64,000 nucleotides of DNA, taken from Pseudomonadota bacterium. Lineage in GTDB: Bacteria; Pseudomonadota; Alphaproteobacteria; GCA-2746255. The DNA is taken from positions 351,213 to 415,212 of the forward strand of contig JBFMHN010000001.1 of assembly GCA_040752895.1 (NCBI GenBank). The letters are read 5' to 3'. Under the pieces are notes generated by a model, which had not been told where the DNA came from, did not search any database, and was given only the letters and a program-made list of their open reading frames with translations. Made by a program: the position numbers and the translations under genes. This document shows, piece by piece, positions 8,665 to 18,509 of the stretch; position 1 is the first letter of the stretch; every line of letters begins with the position of its first letter.

Positions 8665-9453
8665 ATGCTGGTCGACAGCCATTGCCATTTGAGCTTTCCC
8701 GACTACCGGGAAGACTTGTCCCAAGTGATGGCCAGGGCGGCAGCGGCCGGGGTCGGGTACATGCTCACGATTTCGACCAAGCTAAGCGAATTTCCGAACG
8801 TCCTGCGCGTCGCCGAGGCGCACGGAAACGTCTGGTGCACGGCGGGCGTGCATCCCCATGAGGCGGAGAAGGAAGGCGGAGAGGCAAGTATTGAGAGGCT
8901 GGTCGAACTTACCCGCCACCCGAAGGCCGTCGGCATTGGGGAAACCGGCCTCGATTACTACTACGTGCACAGCCCGAAGGCCCTTCAACAGGCTTCCTTC
9001 CGGGCCCATATCGGGGCGGCGCGCGAAGTCGGGCTTCCTCTTATCGTCCACACCAGGGACGCTGAGGAAGACACCCTTGCGATCCTTGGGGAGGAGATGA
9101 GAAAGGGACCATTTACCGGCCTTCTTCACTGCTTCACCGGCTCAGACAAGCTGGCCGAAGGGGCGCTTGCGCTCGGTTTCTACATCTCCTTTTCCGGCAT
9201 CCTTACCTTCAAGAAGACGGAGGCGCTCAAGGCCACCGCGCAGAAGGTGCCGCTTGACCGGCTTCTGGTGGAAACGGACGCGCCCTATCTGGCGCCGGCA
9301 CCTTACCGGGGCAAGCGGAACGAGCCCGCCTACATGGCCGAGACGGCGAAATTTGCGGCGAATTTACGCGGCCTCGACGCGACGGCCTTCGAAGAGGCGA
9401 CGACGGCGAATTTTTTTCGCCTTTTCACGAAGGCCGCACGGCCGGAAGCGTAG
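8665..9453 (+). CDS. tatD: TatD-family metal-dependent DNase/hydrolase
   Basis: 262 aa amidohydrolase-fold enzyme. The N-terminal metal-binding HCH (H6, H8) opens the protein, GETGLDYY carries the metal-bridging Glu, and further metal ligands lie in VHTRDA, LLHCFTG and VETDAPYL. TatD proteins are 3'-5' exonucleases acting on single-stranded DNA or RNA, linked to DNA repair or turnover. Length and motifs are complete. The order metG-tatD-metallo-hydrolase is widely conserved in alphaproteobacteria, which supports co-transcription. The exact substrate of this member is not known. Confidence 0.92.
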   Translation: MLVDSHCHLSFPDYREDLSQVMARAAAAGVGYMLTISTKLSEFPNVLRVAEAHGNVWCTAGVHPHEAEKEGGEASIERLVELTRHPKAVGIGETGLDYYYVHSPKALQQASFRAHIGAAREVGLPLIVHTRDAEEDTLAILGEEMRKGPFTGLLHCFTGSDKLAEGALALGFYISFSGILTFKKTEALKATAQKVPLDRLLVETDAPYLAPAPYRGKRNEPAYMAETAKFAANLRGLDATAFEEATTANFFRLFTKAARPEA

Positions 9454-9458
9454 ACGCG

Positions 9459-10229
9459 ATGCAGGTTCGGATACTAGGTTGCGGGGGTTCCGGCGGGGTG
9501 CCCTTGATCGGCGGCGAATGGGGTGCCTGCGATCCCGGGAACCCGAAAAACCGCCGGCTGCGAGCCTCAATCCTGGTCGAGAATCTGGGTACGGCCTTGC
9601 TTGTCGACACCTCGCCAGATTTGCGCGAACAGCTCCTTGCCGCCGGCGTCGGCCGGCTCGACGCCGTCCTCTATACCCATGCCCACGCCGATCATGTCCA
9701 CGGAATCGACGACCTTCGCCCGATCAACCGCCGGATGCGGGCCTGGTTGCCAGCCTATGGCGACGCCGAGACGGTAGCGGAGTTAAAAGAGCGCTTTTCC
9801 TATGTTTTCGAGAAAAGTACAGAAGAGTTCAGGTCTTACAAGCCATGTCTTATTCCACATATCATTACAGGGCATTTTTCTATTGGAAATATTGATATTT
9901 TACCGTTTGAACAAGACCATGGCTTCGGTCGGACGAGCCTGGGCTTCCGGTTTGGGCCAATCGCGTATTCGACGGACGCCGTGGGCCTGACCGAGGCCGC
10001 TTTCGAAGCACTTCACGGCGTCAAGGTCTGGATCGTGGATTGCCTGCGCGAAGCGGATCATCCGACCCATGCCCACATCGAGCGAAGCTTGGACTGGATC
10101 AAGCGCGTGAAGCCGGAAAGGGCGGTGCTGACGCACATGAACCAGTCGCTGGACTATGCCATGCTGCGAAAAAGGCTGCCCGACGGCGTTGAGCCGGCCT
10201 ATGACGGCATGGTTCTCGACGTTGCCTAA
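9459..10229 (+). CDS. PhnP-like MBL-fold metallo-hydrolase
   Basis: 256 aa. The metallo-beta-lactamase signature H74-A-H76-A-D78-H79 is present, with later ligands in the QDHG and VDCLRE regions. An N-terminal CGGSGGVP loop and a Cys-containing insertion (GACDPGNPKNRR) resemble PhnP-type cyclic-phosphate phosphodiesterases. PhnP itself opens 5-phosphoribosyl 1,2-cyclic phosphate, but no phosphonate genes are nearby, so the true substrate is open. It begins five bases after tatD. Residues 126-153 (9834-9917) use AT-rich codons, about 31 percent G+C, unlike the rest of the gene. Confidence 0.88.
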   Translation: MQVRILGCGGSGGVPLIGGEWGACDPGNPKNRRLRASILVENLGTALLVDTSPDLREQLLAAGVGRLDAVLYTHAHADHVHGIDDLRPINRRMRAWLPAYGDAETVAELKERFSYVFEKSTEEFRSYKPCLIPHIITGHFSIGNIDILPFEQDHGFGRTSLGFRFGPIAYSTDAVGLTEAAFEALHGVKVWIVDCLREADHPTHAHIERSLDWIKRVKPERAVLTHMNQSLDYAMLRKRLPDGVEPAYDGMVLDVA

Positions 10230-10325
10230 TGTTACCTATTAATTTGTCATAATATCTATTATGCGATCTTTTCATCCCAGCCAGGCCAGCCTTCCCCTCG
10301 ATCGGCTCCGCGATCGGACGGCGCC

Positions 10326-11171
10326 ATGAGCAAGGCCCAAAAAACCGCCGACGGCGGCATCGGCCGCCTTCTCGACGTCATGCGCTGTCTTCGCGATCCC
10401 GAACGTGGTTGCCCCTGGGACCTTGAGCAGGACTTCACCTCGATCGCGCCACATACGATCGAGGAAGCCTACGAGGTTGCCCAGACGATCGCAGACGGTG
10501 ATCTGGAGGCGCTTCGGGAAGAACTCGGCGATCTCCTCTTTCAGGTTGTCTACCACGCCCAGATGGCGGCGGAACTGGGCCGCTTTGGCTTCGAAGACGT
10601 GGTTGGCGCCATTTCCGAGAAGATGATCCGCCGCCACCCGCACGTCTTCGGCGAGGACCGGATCACTAACGCCCAGGCCCAAGTTCGTGCCTGGGAAACC
10701 TTCAAGGAGGCGGAGCGGGAAGAAAAAAAGGGCGGAGAAGGAGGAGGGCGAGCAGGCGCGCTGGAAGGTATTGCACACGCTCTTCCTGCCCTGCTGCGGG
10801 CCAGAAAATTACAGAAACGCGCCGCCCGGATCGGCTTCGATTGGGATTCGGTGGATGGCGTCTTTGCGAAGCTGGCCGAGGAGATCGCCGAAATCAAGGC
10901 GGAGCTGCCGCCGGCCGGGTCGGATAAACAGCCCGATTCCACGCGCCTTTCGGAAGAGGTCGGCGACCTGCTCTTCGCTTGCGTCAACTTGGCCCGCCAT
11001 CTCGATGTCGAACCGGAATCAGCCCTGCGGGCCGCCAACGCGAAGTTCGAACGGCGGTTCGGACGGGTGGAGACGCTTCTGGCGGAGGTTGGTCTTGCCG
11101 TGGAAGGCGTCAGCTTGGAAAAGCTCGAGGAATTCTGGACGCAGGCGAAGGCGGAGGAAAGAAAAGCCTAA
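10326..11171 (+). CDS. mazG: Nucleoside triphosphate pyrophosphohydrolase MazG
   Basis: 281 aa with two tandem MazG domains, as in E. coli MazG. Each carries an E-E-x-x-E ... E-x-x-D metal-binding set: EEAYE with EELGD in the first, EEIAE with EEVGD in the second. The enzyme hydrolyses NTPs and dNTPs to monophosphate and pyrophosphate, cleaning damaged nucleotides. An insertion rich in Glu, Lys and Gly separates the domains. The 96-base gap before it contains an AT-rich patch (10230-10262) that may hold its promoter. It converges with hflX, which ends ten bases away. Confidence 0.93.
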   Translation: MSKAQKTADGGIGRLLDVMRCLRDPERGCPWDLEQDFTSIAPHTIEEAYEVAQTIADGDLEALREELGDLLFQVVYHAQMAAELGRFGFEDVVGAISEKMIRRHPHVFGEDRITNAQAQVRAWETFKEAEREEKKGGEGGGRAGALEGIAHALPALLRARKLQKRAARIGFDWDSVDGVFAKLAEEIAEIKAELPPAGSDKQPDSTRLSEEVGDLLFACVNLARHLDVEPESALRAANAKFERRFGRVETLLAEVGLAVEGVSLEKLEEFWTQAKAEERKA

Positions 11172-11181
11172 GTCCAAGAGC

Positions 11182-12501
11182 TCAGGCCTTGCCCTGATTC
11201 GCGAAGCGGGCGGCGTCCTTCGGTTCGAGCCGAACCCGGAAATGGGCAAGGTTTTCATCGTCGCGACGGCCCATCACTTCGCCGTGGCGGTAAAGCCAGG
11301 CGATGCGGGCGCCGTCGGAAAGCGGCACGGAGACCTCAAGCACGGCGAGCCTCTCCGCCAGCCGCTCGTCGAGCAGGGCGCGCAGGTCCTCGACCCCTTC
11401 CCCGCTGACGGCCGAAAGAAGAACCTGGTTCGGCGCGCGAGCGGCCCGGTTGCGGAGCGTTTCCCGCTGCGAAAGCTCTAACAGGTCGGCCTTGTTCAGA
11501 ACCTCGATGACGTCTTGCTCGATGCGGTCTGCCATCCCAAGCTCCCGCAGCACGCGATAGACGTCCTCGCGTTGGGCAGCGTTGTCCGGGTGGGCGATGT
11601 CGGAAACGTGCAGGATGAGATCCGCCTCCCGCACCTCTTCGAGGGTGGCGCGAAAGGCGGCGACGAGTTGTGTCGGCAGCTCCGAGACGAAGCCGACTGT
11701 GTCCGAAACGATCACCCGCCGCCCCGAGGGGAGCGTTACCCCCCGCAGCGTGGGGTCGAGGGTGGCGAACAGCATGTCGGCGACGAAAACCCCGGCGCCG
11801 GTTAGCCGATTGAACAGGGTTGATTTGCCGGCGTTTGTATAGCCGACCAAGGCCAGGGTCGGGTATGGCACGCGCTTGCGGGCCTCGCGATGCAATCTCC
11901 GGGTGCGGGTGACCTTGGAAAGCTCCTCCTTTAGCCGCGTGATCCGCTCGCCAAGAATCCGGCGGTCGGTTTCGATTTGGGTTTCACCTGGCCCGCCCAG
12001 GAAGCCGAACCCACCCCGCTGCCGCTCCAGGTGAGTCCAGGAACGGACGAGGCGGCTTCGCTGATAGGAAAGATGGGCGAGTTCCACTTGCAAGCGGCCT
12101 TCCCGCGTGCGTGCCCGTTCGCCGAAGATTTCGAGAATCAGACCGGTGCGGTCGATGACCTTGCAACGCCATGCTTGTTCCAGGTTGCGCTGTTGAACCG
12201 GGCTTAAGGGGTGGTCGATGACGGCAAGGCCGATCGCGTCTTCTTTCACCCGTTCGCCCAGACGCTCAACGGTGCCGCGACCGAAAAGCGTGGCGGGTGT
12301 GGGACGGCCGAGGGAGATTATCTCTGCGTCAACAACCGTAAGGGAAATCGCTTGGGCAAGGCTTACGGCTTCTTCGAGACGGGCCTCGGCATGGCGCAAA
12401 AGACCATCGCCGTTTCCCTTCGGAAAAGGGTAGAGGACAGCGACGCGTTCGCCGGTCCCGGCTGGCCGGACGGGCTCTCCCCGCGATCCGTTACTCGGCA
12501 T
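11182..12501 (-). CDS. hflX: Ribosome-associated GTPase HflX
   Basis: 439 aa from the ATG at 12501, which overlaps the hfq end by 11 bases; a TTG at 12543 would add 14 residues. The N-terminal HflX domain includes the glycine-rich LFGRGT segment and a coiled arginine-rich linker ([14 protein letters not shown]). The GTPase domain has the P-loop GYTNAGKST, the switch [10 protein letters not shown] and the base-specificity motif NKAD. HflX splits stalled 70S ribosomes under stress. The hfq-hflX pair is conserved in proteobacteria, so both are probably on one mRNA. Confidence 0.93.
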   Translation of the reverse strand: MPSNGSRGEPVRPAGTGERVAVLYPFPKGNGDGLLRHAEARLEEAVSLAQAISLTVVDAEIISLGRPTPATLFGRGTVERLGERVKEDAIGLAVIDHPLSPVQQRNLEQAWRCKVIDRTGLILEIFGERARTREGRLQVELAHLSYQRSRLVRSWTHLERQRGGFGFLGGPGETQIETDRRILGERITRLKEELSKVTRTRRLHREARKRVPYPTLALVGYTNAGKSTLFNRLTGAGVFVADMLFATLDPTLRGVTLPSGRRVIVSDTVGFVSELPTQLVAAFRATLEEVREADLILHVSDIAHPDNAAQREDVYRVLRELGMADRIEQDVIEVLNKADLLELSQRETLRNRAARAPNQVLLSAVSGEGVEDLRALLDERLAERLAVLEVSVPLSDGARIAWLYRHGEVMGRRDDENLAHFRVRLEPKDAARFANQGKA

Positions 12502-12763
12502 CCGTTTCGGCGGAGGTCTCGACGTTTTCCTTGCTTTCTTCAAAGAGCTGGAGCGGCCCCGCCGGCATGATCGTCGAAATAGCGTGCTTGTAGATCAACT
12601 GCACGTGGTTGTTCCGACGAAGAAGTACACAAAAATTATCGAACCAGGTAACGACCCCCTGAAGCTTGACGCCATTGATCAGAAAGACGGTAACGTAAAC
12701 CTTGTTTTTCCGAATGTTGTTTAAGAAGACATCCTGAACATTTTGTGATTTTTCTGCCGTCAT
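12491..12763 (-). CDS. hfq: RNA chaperone Hfq
   Basis: 90 aa. Hfq hexamers pair small RNAs with target mRNAs. The Sm1 region ([12 protein letters not shown] ... [13 protein letters not shown]) and the Sm2 signature YKHAIST are intact, and the C-terminal tail is short and acidic (about 18 residues). A GGGGAC site lies upstream of the ATG at 12763. The hflX start sits inside its last codons. Placement after the HAD gene on the same strand suggests a longer operon with dat and trkA upstream. Confidence 0.97.
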   Translation of the reverse strand: MTAEKSQNVQDVFLNNIRKNKVYVTVFLINGVKLQGVVTWFDNFCVLLRRNNHVQLIYKHAISTIMPAGPLQLFEESKENVETSAETDAE

Positions 12764-12815
12764 TTTTCGTCCCCGTTCTTCTTATTGTTTATTATTTTTA
12801 CTATGCGCCCCTTCG

Positions 12816-13487
12816 CTACCGGTTATCGGCGCATGCGCTGATAAAGGGCGGAAGGTCCTTGCAGGTATCCACGACCCAGTCGGGCGCAAGGTCCCCGTAT
12901 TCCTTGATATCAGGCAAGGAATTGTTCATCACGACGGCGGTCGCACCCGTGTTGCGGGCGAACTCGACATCGATCGGAAGGTCGCCAACCACCCATAGGT
13001 CGGGTCCCAAGGTAAGGCTTGTGTTGCGGACGGCATAGAGGGCGGCTTCTTTTGCCGGCTTGTCTTTTTTCGCCTCCCCTGCCCCGACGACGCCGGGCAA
13101 ATATTTTTCCCAGCCGAGATGAGCGATCTCTTTCCTCAGCATCGGTCCCAGCTTGCTGCTCGCCACCCCCATGAAAATACGCATTTCATGAAGTGTTTCG
13201 AGCATCTCGCAGGCGCCCGGCATGCTTTTCAGCGTCTCGATGTGGCTTTCCGTGAACGCTTCGTAGAAAACGTCGTGGGCCTCGTGCCAGCGGTCGCCGA
13301 ACAATTGGGGAAAGGCGTTTCGGAGAGAGCGGTTCATTCGACGCTGTGCCTGCGCCATCGTCCATGGCTCGTGGCCCATGGCGACCAGGGTGGCGTTCAT
13401 CGCCCGGTGCATTCCCCCCCAACTGTCCACCAAGGTGTTGTCCCAATCAAAGAGAATTCCCCGTGGATAAGGCGGCTTTTTTTTCAT
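12816..13487 (-). CDS. HAD-superfamily hydrolase (phosphatase-like)
   Basis: 223 aa. Motif I is DWDNTLVDS with nucleophile D14 and acid/base D16. An alpha-helical cap follows, then motif II near GVASSK, the conserved Lys in KKDKPAKE, and motif IV VGDLPIDVEFARN. This matches phosphoglycolate-phosphatase-like HAD enzymes. The start at 13487 has AGGAGA about ten bases upstream and lies 41 bases inside the end of the transaminase gene, so the two are likely translated together. The substrate cannot be told from sequence. Confidence 0.88.
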   Translation of the reverse strand: MKKKPPYPRGILFDWDNTLVDSWGGMHRAMNATLVAMGHEPWTMAQAQRRMNRSLRNAFPQLFGDRWHEAHDVFYEAFTESHIETLKSMPGACEMLETLHEMRIFMGVASSKLGPMLRKEIAHLGWEKYLPGVVGAGEAKKDKPAKEAALYAVRNTSLTLGPDLWVVGDLPIDVEFARNTGATAVVMNNSLPDIKEYGDLAPDWVVDTCKDLPPFISACADNR

Positions 13488-14358
13488 GGGCGCCGGTTCT
13501 CCTTTTTTTGTTCGCAGTTAGTTTCTTTACATACCGGTGGAAGAGGCAGCCCGTCGTCTTCCCCGGTTTACCGCCGCCGATTACTTTATCATCAATTTTG
13601 AGAACCGGAAGCAGGAACGCGGTCGTGCTGGTCAGGAAGGCTTCCGCCGCGGCTTTGGCCTCGTCCAGATGGAAAGGACGCTCCTCGACCGGGATACCTT
13701 CCTCCATGGCGGCTTCGAGGACGCCGAGCCGCGTGATGCCGCTCAGGATGGATGGGTTGGCCGGCCGGGTGATCAGAATGCCTGCCGGCGTTACGATCCA
13801 GGCGTTGGTGGAGCTTCCCTCCGTGACGAAGCCTTCGGCGTCAACGAACCAGGCTTCATAGGCGCCCGCCTCGCGCGCTTTTTGTTTGGCGAGGACGTTG
13901 GGAAGCAGCGCGATCGTTTTAATGTCGCAGCGTTTCCAGCGAATATCCGGCACCGTGATCACGCGAACGCCCTCGCGTAACGTTTCCGTCGGCGGTAGGG
14001 CCGCCGGCCGGGCCGTCACGATCAGCGAGATCGCCGGACGCGAAGGGAAAACGTGATCGCGGCGAGCCACCCCGCGGGTTATCTGAAGGTAAAGAATTCC
14101 GTCACGGATTCGATTGCGCCGGATCACTTCGTGCAGAACGACCTTCAACGCCGGCCGCGCCATGGGGCCCTGCATCCGGAGTTCCGAGAGCGACCGTTCC
14201 AGACGGTCGAGATGGGGGTCTTCTTCCACCGGCTTCCCGTCGAGGATGGCGATAACCTCGTAAACCCCGTCGGCGAACTGGTAGCCGCGATCCTCGATGT
14301 GGACACCGGCCTGACGATGGGGCACGTAGCGGCCGTTTACATAAGCGATGCGGGACAT
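13447..14358 (-). CDS. Class IV PLP transaminase, D-amino-acid transaminase type
   Basis: 303 aa fold-type IV aminotransferase. The PLP-binding Lys is K147 in RCDIKTIALLPN, and the cofactor phosphate-binding segment EGSSTNAW and the SGITR loop follow. The D-alanine-transaminase type is suggested by the N-terminal GVHIEDRGYQFADGVYE segment; branched-chain or aminodeoxychorismate-lyase activity is less likely but not excluded. D-amino-acid transaminases make D-Glu or D-Ala for the cell wall. A Lys-rich tail after residue 275 runs beyond the usual family end and overlaps the next gene by 41 bases. Confidence 0.85.
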   Translation of the reverse strand: MSRIAYVNGRYVPHRQAGVHIEDRGYQFADGVYEVIAILDGKPVEEDPHLDRLERSLSELRMQGPMARPALKVVLHEVIRRNRIRDGILYLQITRGVARRDHVFPSRPAISLIVTARPAALPPTETLREGVRVITVPDIRWKRCDIKTIALLPNVLAKQKAREAGAYEAWFVDAEGFVTEGSSTNAWIVTPAGILITRPANPSILSGITRLGVLEAAMEEGIPVEERPFHLDEAKAAAEAFLTSTTAFLLPVLKIDDKVIGGGKPGKTTGCLFHRYVKKLTANKKRRTGAHEKKAALSTGNSL

Positions 14359-14419
14359 GGATTCATACGTTGGTGGGGTTGCAGTCCAATTTTCGTGCCG
14401 CGCGCGCAGTTGCCATGGC

Positions 14420-15796
14420 TTAGAAAAATTCCAGGCCGACGGTAAACAGCTTCTCGACTTTTTTCACGGCGGCGGCGGCGGCAAAAAGGATGACACGGTC
14501 GCCGGCCAGGATCGTCGTGCCGCCGCGCGGGATGATGACCTGGTCCCCACGCACGATTACACCAATGAGAATCGAGTCTGGAAGGTCAATTTCGCGCAGA
14601 GGCTTGCCAACCAGGCTGGAGGTTTCCAGCGCGTCCGCCTCGATGATCTCGCCGCTTCCCTCGTAGATGGTGTAAACGCCGCGGATGCGCCCGCGCCGGA
14701 CATGTTGGAGAATAGAGGAAACGGTGATGACGCGGGGGCTCACGACGGCGTCGATGCCGAGCCAGCCGACAAGGTTTACGTAAGCCTGGTTGTTGATCAG
14801 CGCGATCACCCGTGGACACCCCTGCCGCTTCGCCAGCAACGCGCTCAGGATATTCACCTCGTCGTCGTTCGTGACTGCGACGACCGCTTCGGCCGACCGC
14901 ACGTTGATTTCTTCGAGAATTTCAAGATCTAGGGCGCCGCCCTGCAGAACCACCGTCCGGGTAAGTTGTTCGGCAACCTCCTCGGCGCGGGCGCGGTTGG
15001 ACTCGACGAGTTTCGCGTGCACGGTGGGGTGGTTCTCTTCAATTTTCTGGGCCAGGAACAGGCCGACATTGCCGCCGCCCAGGATGGCCACCCGTCGCGC
15101 TTCCGGTTTTTCATGGCCGAACGCCTGCATGGCGCGGGCCACGTGCTCGGTTTCGACGATGAAATAGACGTCGTCGTCGGCAAGCATTTGATCTTCATCC
15201 GAGGGAACGATCAATTGCTCGTTTCGAATGATTCCGACGATGGTGATGGAAAGATTTGGGAAAAGTTCCGTCAATTGTCGCAAGGGCGTGTTGACAACCG
15301 GACAATCTTCGAGGCAACGAAGTCCGATCAGTTTTACTTTCCCTTCCGCCAACGGTGTCACGTCGAAAGCGCCGGGCACCTCCAGGCGACGCGCGATCGC
15401 ATGCGCGACTTCGATTTCCGGCGAAATGATCACGTCAATGGGTAAGTGGTCGCGGCTGAACAAATCGGCCCACATGGGCTTTAGGTATTCCTGCTCGCGG
15501 ATGCGCGCAATTTTCGTCGGCACCTTGAAAAGGGAGTGCGCAATCTGGCATGCGACCATGTTGATTTCGTCCTCGCGCGTCACCGCGATCAACATGTCGG
15601 CGTCTTTGAGGCCGGCCTGAACCAGAACGTCCGGGTGCGAGGCGAAGCCGACGATTGCTTGGACGTCGAGGGCGGACGCGGCGCGGTTGATGCGGTCCGG
15701 ATCGCGATCGATGACCGTTACATCGTTGCCTTCCGCCGACAACTGGCGGGCGAGATTAAAACCCACCTGCCCGGCGCCACATATGACGATTTTCAT
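14420..15796 (-). CDS. trkA: Trk potassium uptake regulatory subunit TrkA
   Basis: 458 aa with the duplicated RCK layout of TrkA: first NAD-binding motif GAGQVG near the N-terminus, a TrkA-C domain, a second motif GGGNVG, and a second TrkA-C domain at the end. TrkA is a cytoplasmic NAD-binding gating subunit for the TrkH/TrkG potassium channel; no trkH is in the window. It lies 76 bases downstream of ntrC. In many alphaproteobacteria ntrY and ntrX stand in that position. Confidence 0.94.
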   Translation of the reverse strand: MKIVICGAGQVGFNLARQLSAEGNDVTVIDRDPDRINRAASALDVQAIVGFASHPDVLVQAGLKDADMLIAVTREDEINMVACQIAHSLFKVPTKIARIREQEYLKPMWADLFSRDHLPIDVIISPEIEVAHAIARRLEVPGAFDVTPLAEGKVKLIGLRCLEDCPVVNTPLRQLTELFPNLSITIVGIIRNEQLIVPSDEDQMLADDDVYFIVETEHVARAMQAFGHEKPEARRVAILGGGNVGLFLAQKIEENHPTVHAKLVESNRARAEEVAEQLTRTVVLQGGALDLEILEEINVRSAEAVVAVTNDDEVNILSALLAKRQGCPRVIALINNQAYVNLVGWLGIDAVVSPRVITVSSILQHVRRGRIRGVYTIYEGSGEIIEADALETSSLVGKPLREIDLPDSILIGVIVRGDQVIIPRGGTTILAGDRVILFAAAAAVKKVEKLFTVGLEFF

Positions 15797-15872
15797 GTTT
15801 CGAGGGGCGTTCTATTTTTCCAAGGGCGCGACGTGCAAAAAAACGAAGCCGGAGATCGGCCTTTCGCCAACG

Positions 15873-17312
15873 TTATTTTAGGCCGCGAACGACCGGAATG
15901 TCCAACTCGCGGATTTTCTTGCGAAGCGTGTTCCGGTTAAGACCAAGAATCTCGGCTGCCTTGACCTGATTTCCCCGGGTCGCGACGAGGGTAAAGGCGA
16001 GCAGCGGCTTTTCCACTTCGCGGACCACGCGCCCATACAGGTCGGGCGGCAGTTCCTCCATGCTTTCTCCGAAGGCGTTTTTCAGGTGCCGTTCGACGGC
16101 GGCGCCCAGACTTTCCGCCTCGGGCGGCGGCGGGACGGCCGGCGGGCGGAAATCGGCCAGTTCGGATTCAATGATGTCGAGACCGATGATCTCCTGGGAA
16201 TAAAGGGCAACGAGCCGGCGAACGAGATTTTCCAACTCGCGCACATTTCCGGGCCAGCCGTGTTGTTTCAGCCGTTCCATCGCCGGCGCCTCCAACGCTT
16301 TCAGCGGTAACCCTTCGGTTGCCGCCTCCGCAAAAAAGTGTTGCACAAGCGCCGGAATGTCATCGGTACGTTCGCGAAGCGGCGGCAGGCGGATCGGAAC
16401 GACGTTGAGGCGATAGAAAAGGTCTTCGCGGAAAAGCCCCTGGTTGACGAGCTGTTGCAGGTTACGGTGAGTCGCGGCGATGATGCGTACGTTTGCGCGG
16501 ATCGGCGTTCGTCCGCCGACCGTCGTAAATTCGCCCTCCTGCAGGACCCGGAGAAGCCGCGTCTGCGCTTCGACCGGCATATCGCCAATCTCGTCCAGGA
16601 AAAGAGTGCCGCCTTCCGCTTGCTCGAAGCGTCCGACGTGGCGGTTGGCCGCCCCCGTGAAGGCACCTTTTTCGTGACCGAAAAGTTCGCTTTCGATCAA
16701 CTCGCGGGGAATAGCCGCCATGTTGATTGCGACGAAGGGCGCGTTCCTGCGTTTGCCGAAGTCATGAAGGGCGCGGGCGACGAGTTCTTTTCCGGTTCCC
16801 GATTCGCCCGAGATCATGACGGTCAGGTCAGTCGCCATCAGGCGCGCCAGGATCCGGTAGATTTCCTGCATGGCAGGCGAACGCCCGATGAGGGGGAGTT
16901 GCTCTTCCGTCTCTCCATTCCCCGGTTCGGTCCCACGCGGCCGTTCGCGTACTGTGAGCGCACGTTCGACGACGTGCACGAGTTCGTTGAGATCGAAAGG
17001 CTTCGGCAGGTATTCGAACGCACCCCGTTCCGTTGCCCGCACGGCGGTCAGCAGCGTATTTTGGGCGCTCATGACGATGATTCGAAGATCGCTCCGCAGT
17101 TTTTTGATCCGCGGGATTAGATCGAGACCGTTCTCGTCCGGCAGAATGACGTCCGTGATGACAAGCTGGCCGTCGCCCTCGCTGATCCATTTCCAAAGGG
17201 TCGCAGCGTTGCCGGTCGAGCGCACTTGATAGCCCTTGCGGTTCAGGGCTTGTTCGATCACGATGCGGATCGCGCGGTCGTCGTCTGCCAGAAGAATGGT
17301 GGCCGCCGTCAT
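15873..17312 (-). CDS. ntrC: Nitrogen regulation response regulator NtrC
   Basis: 479 aa. Receiver domain at about 1-120 with phospho-acceptor D54 and conserved K in YLPKPF; sigma-54 AAA+ domain with Walker A GESGTGKE, the sigma-54 contact loop GAFTGA and Walker [10 protein letters not shown]-terminal Fis-type helix-turn-helix ([16 protein letters not shown]). When phosphorylated by NtrB it activates sigma-54 promoters for ammonium assimilation. Its start overlaps the ntrB end by four bases. The NtrC-like HTH and the adjacent NtrB favour NtrC over the paralogue NtrX. Confidence 0.95.
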   Translation of the reverse strand: MTAATILLADDDRAIRIVIEQALNRKGYQVRSTGNAATLWKWISEGDGQLVITDVILPDENGLDLIPRIKKLRSDLRIIVMSAQNTLLTAVRATERGAFEYLPKPFDLNELVHVVERALTVRERPRGTEPGNGETEEQLPLIGRSPAMQEIYRILARLMATDLTVMISGESGTGKELVARALHDFGKRRNAPFVAINMAAIPRELIESELFGHEKGAFTGAANRHVGRFEQAEGGTLFLDEIGDMPVEAQTRLLRVLQEGEFTTVGGRTPIRANVRIIAATHRNLQQLVNQGLFREDLFYRLNVVPIRLPPLRERTDDIPALVQHFFAEAATEGLPLKALEAPAMERLKQHGWPGNVRELENLVRRLVALYSQEIIGLDIIESELADFRPPAVPPPPEAESLGAAVERHLKNAFGESMEELPPDLYGRVVREVEKPLLAFTLVATRGNQVKAAEILGLNRNTLRKKIRELDIPVVRGLK

Positions 17313-18430
17313 TTGCTTTCCTTACCCCCCTCGTCCATCGGAAGCATGATGCGAAAGACCGTCCGATGCGGCGCGCTGTCGAACTCGATCACCCCGCCAT
17401 GGCCGTCTATGATCTTTGCCACCAGCGCGAGCCCTAGGCCCGTCCCGTTCACCTTTGCCGTCACGAAGGGGTCGAAGAGATGCGGGCGAATCTCTTCCGG
17501 GATACCCAAACCGTTGTCGCGGACACTGACGGCGATCGGCAGCAAAACACGGTGGCTTCCGTTCGGGCTGCTTAAGCGCATGCCGTGCTGGTAGGAAGTC
17601 AGGAGAGCGATTTCCCCATTGGTTTCCGGTACCGCCTCAGCGGCGTTCTTCACCAGGTTGAGGAAGACCTGAATCAACTGATCCCGGTTGCCGGAAACCG
17701 GGGGCAAGGATGGGTCGTACACCTCAACGAAGCGGACGTGCCGGGCGAAGCCGTTCTGGGCGATCTGCCGAACGCGTTCGAGCACTTCGTGAATGTTGAC
17801 CGGCCCGCGGCGAAGGGGAAGGCTTTCGGAGAAAGTCTCCATCCGGTTCACGAGCGTGCAGATGCGGTCCGTCTCGTCGCAGATGAGGCGCGTAAGCGCC
17901 CTGTCCTCGGGGCCAAGGCCCTGCTCTAAAAGCTGTGCTGCGCCGCGGATTCCGGAAAGCGGATTCTTCACCTCATGCGCCAGCATGGCGGCCATCGCCG
18001 CGACGGAGCGGGCGGCCCCTTTATGGGTGAGTTGGCGGTCGATCTTCTGGGTGACGGAACGTTCGTGGATGGCCAGTAAGAGATGGCCTTTCCAGTCAAT
18101 GACGGGGGCGACTTGGATCGCAACGAGGCGGGACGCGAAACGCGGACCGCTCAAGTGGAGGTCGTATTCGAAAATGCTGCTTCCCTCTTCGCGCACCTGC
18201 TGGATCAGCACGAAGAGCGGGCTGTCGGCTGGCACGAGCCCTTCCAGGGGTCGCCCGAAAAGGTGGATTTCGCTGGCCTCGAAAAGCTGTTCGGCCGCTT
18301 GGTTTGCATACCGGATTTCGTTTTCCGGCCCGATTACGACGAGAGGGTTTGGCAGGCTGGCCAGGATGTTCTCGATCCCAAGCCGCCCCCCAGCCGCCGT
18401 TTCCATTCGTTCCATATGTGAAGGGCGCAT
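17309..18430 (-). CDS. ntrB: Nitrogen regulation histidine kinase NtrB
   Basis: 373 aa, cytoplasmic, no membrane segments. A PAS domain (about 22-130) is followed by the H-box [16 protein letters not shown] with phospho-acceptor H152, then N-box NLVKNAAEA and G-boxes DNGLGIP and GTGLGLA of the ATPase domain. NtrB phosphorylates NtrC under nitrogen limitation and is switched by PII protein. No ribosome site is evident before the ATG at 18430; TATAAC ends four bases upstream, so a leaderless transcript is possible. The gene is normally preceded by dusB, which is absent here. Confidence 0.94.
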   Translation of the reverse strand: MRPSHMERMETAAGGRLGIENILASLPNPLVVIGPENEIRYANQAAEQLFEASEIHLFGRPLEGLVPADSPLFVLIQQVREEGSSIFEYDLHLSGPRFASRLVAIQVAPVIDWKGHLLLAIHERSVTQKIDRQLTHKGAARSVAAMAAMLAHEVKNPLSGIRGAAQLLEQGLGPEDRALTRLICDETDRICTLVNRMETFSESLPLRRGPVNIHEVLERVRQIAQNGFARHVRFVEVYDPSLPPVSGNRDQLIQVFLNLVKNAAEAVPETNGEIALLTSYQHGMRLSSPNGSHRVLLPIAVSVRDNGLGIPEEIRPHLFDPFVTAKVNGTGLGLALVAKIIDGHGGVIEFDSAPHRTVFRIMLPMDEGGKESK

Positions 18431-18509
18431 TTTGTTATATACTTGATATAGATGAGTTTTTTATATAATCCGGCAAAGAATATGAGTATTTTTTAGGCAG
18501 TATATATAG

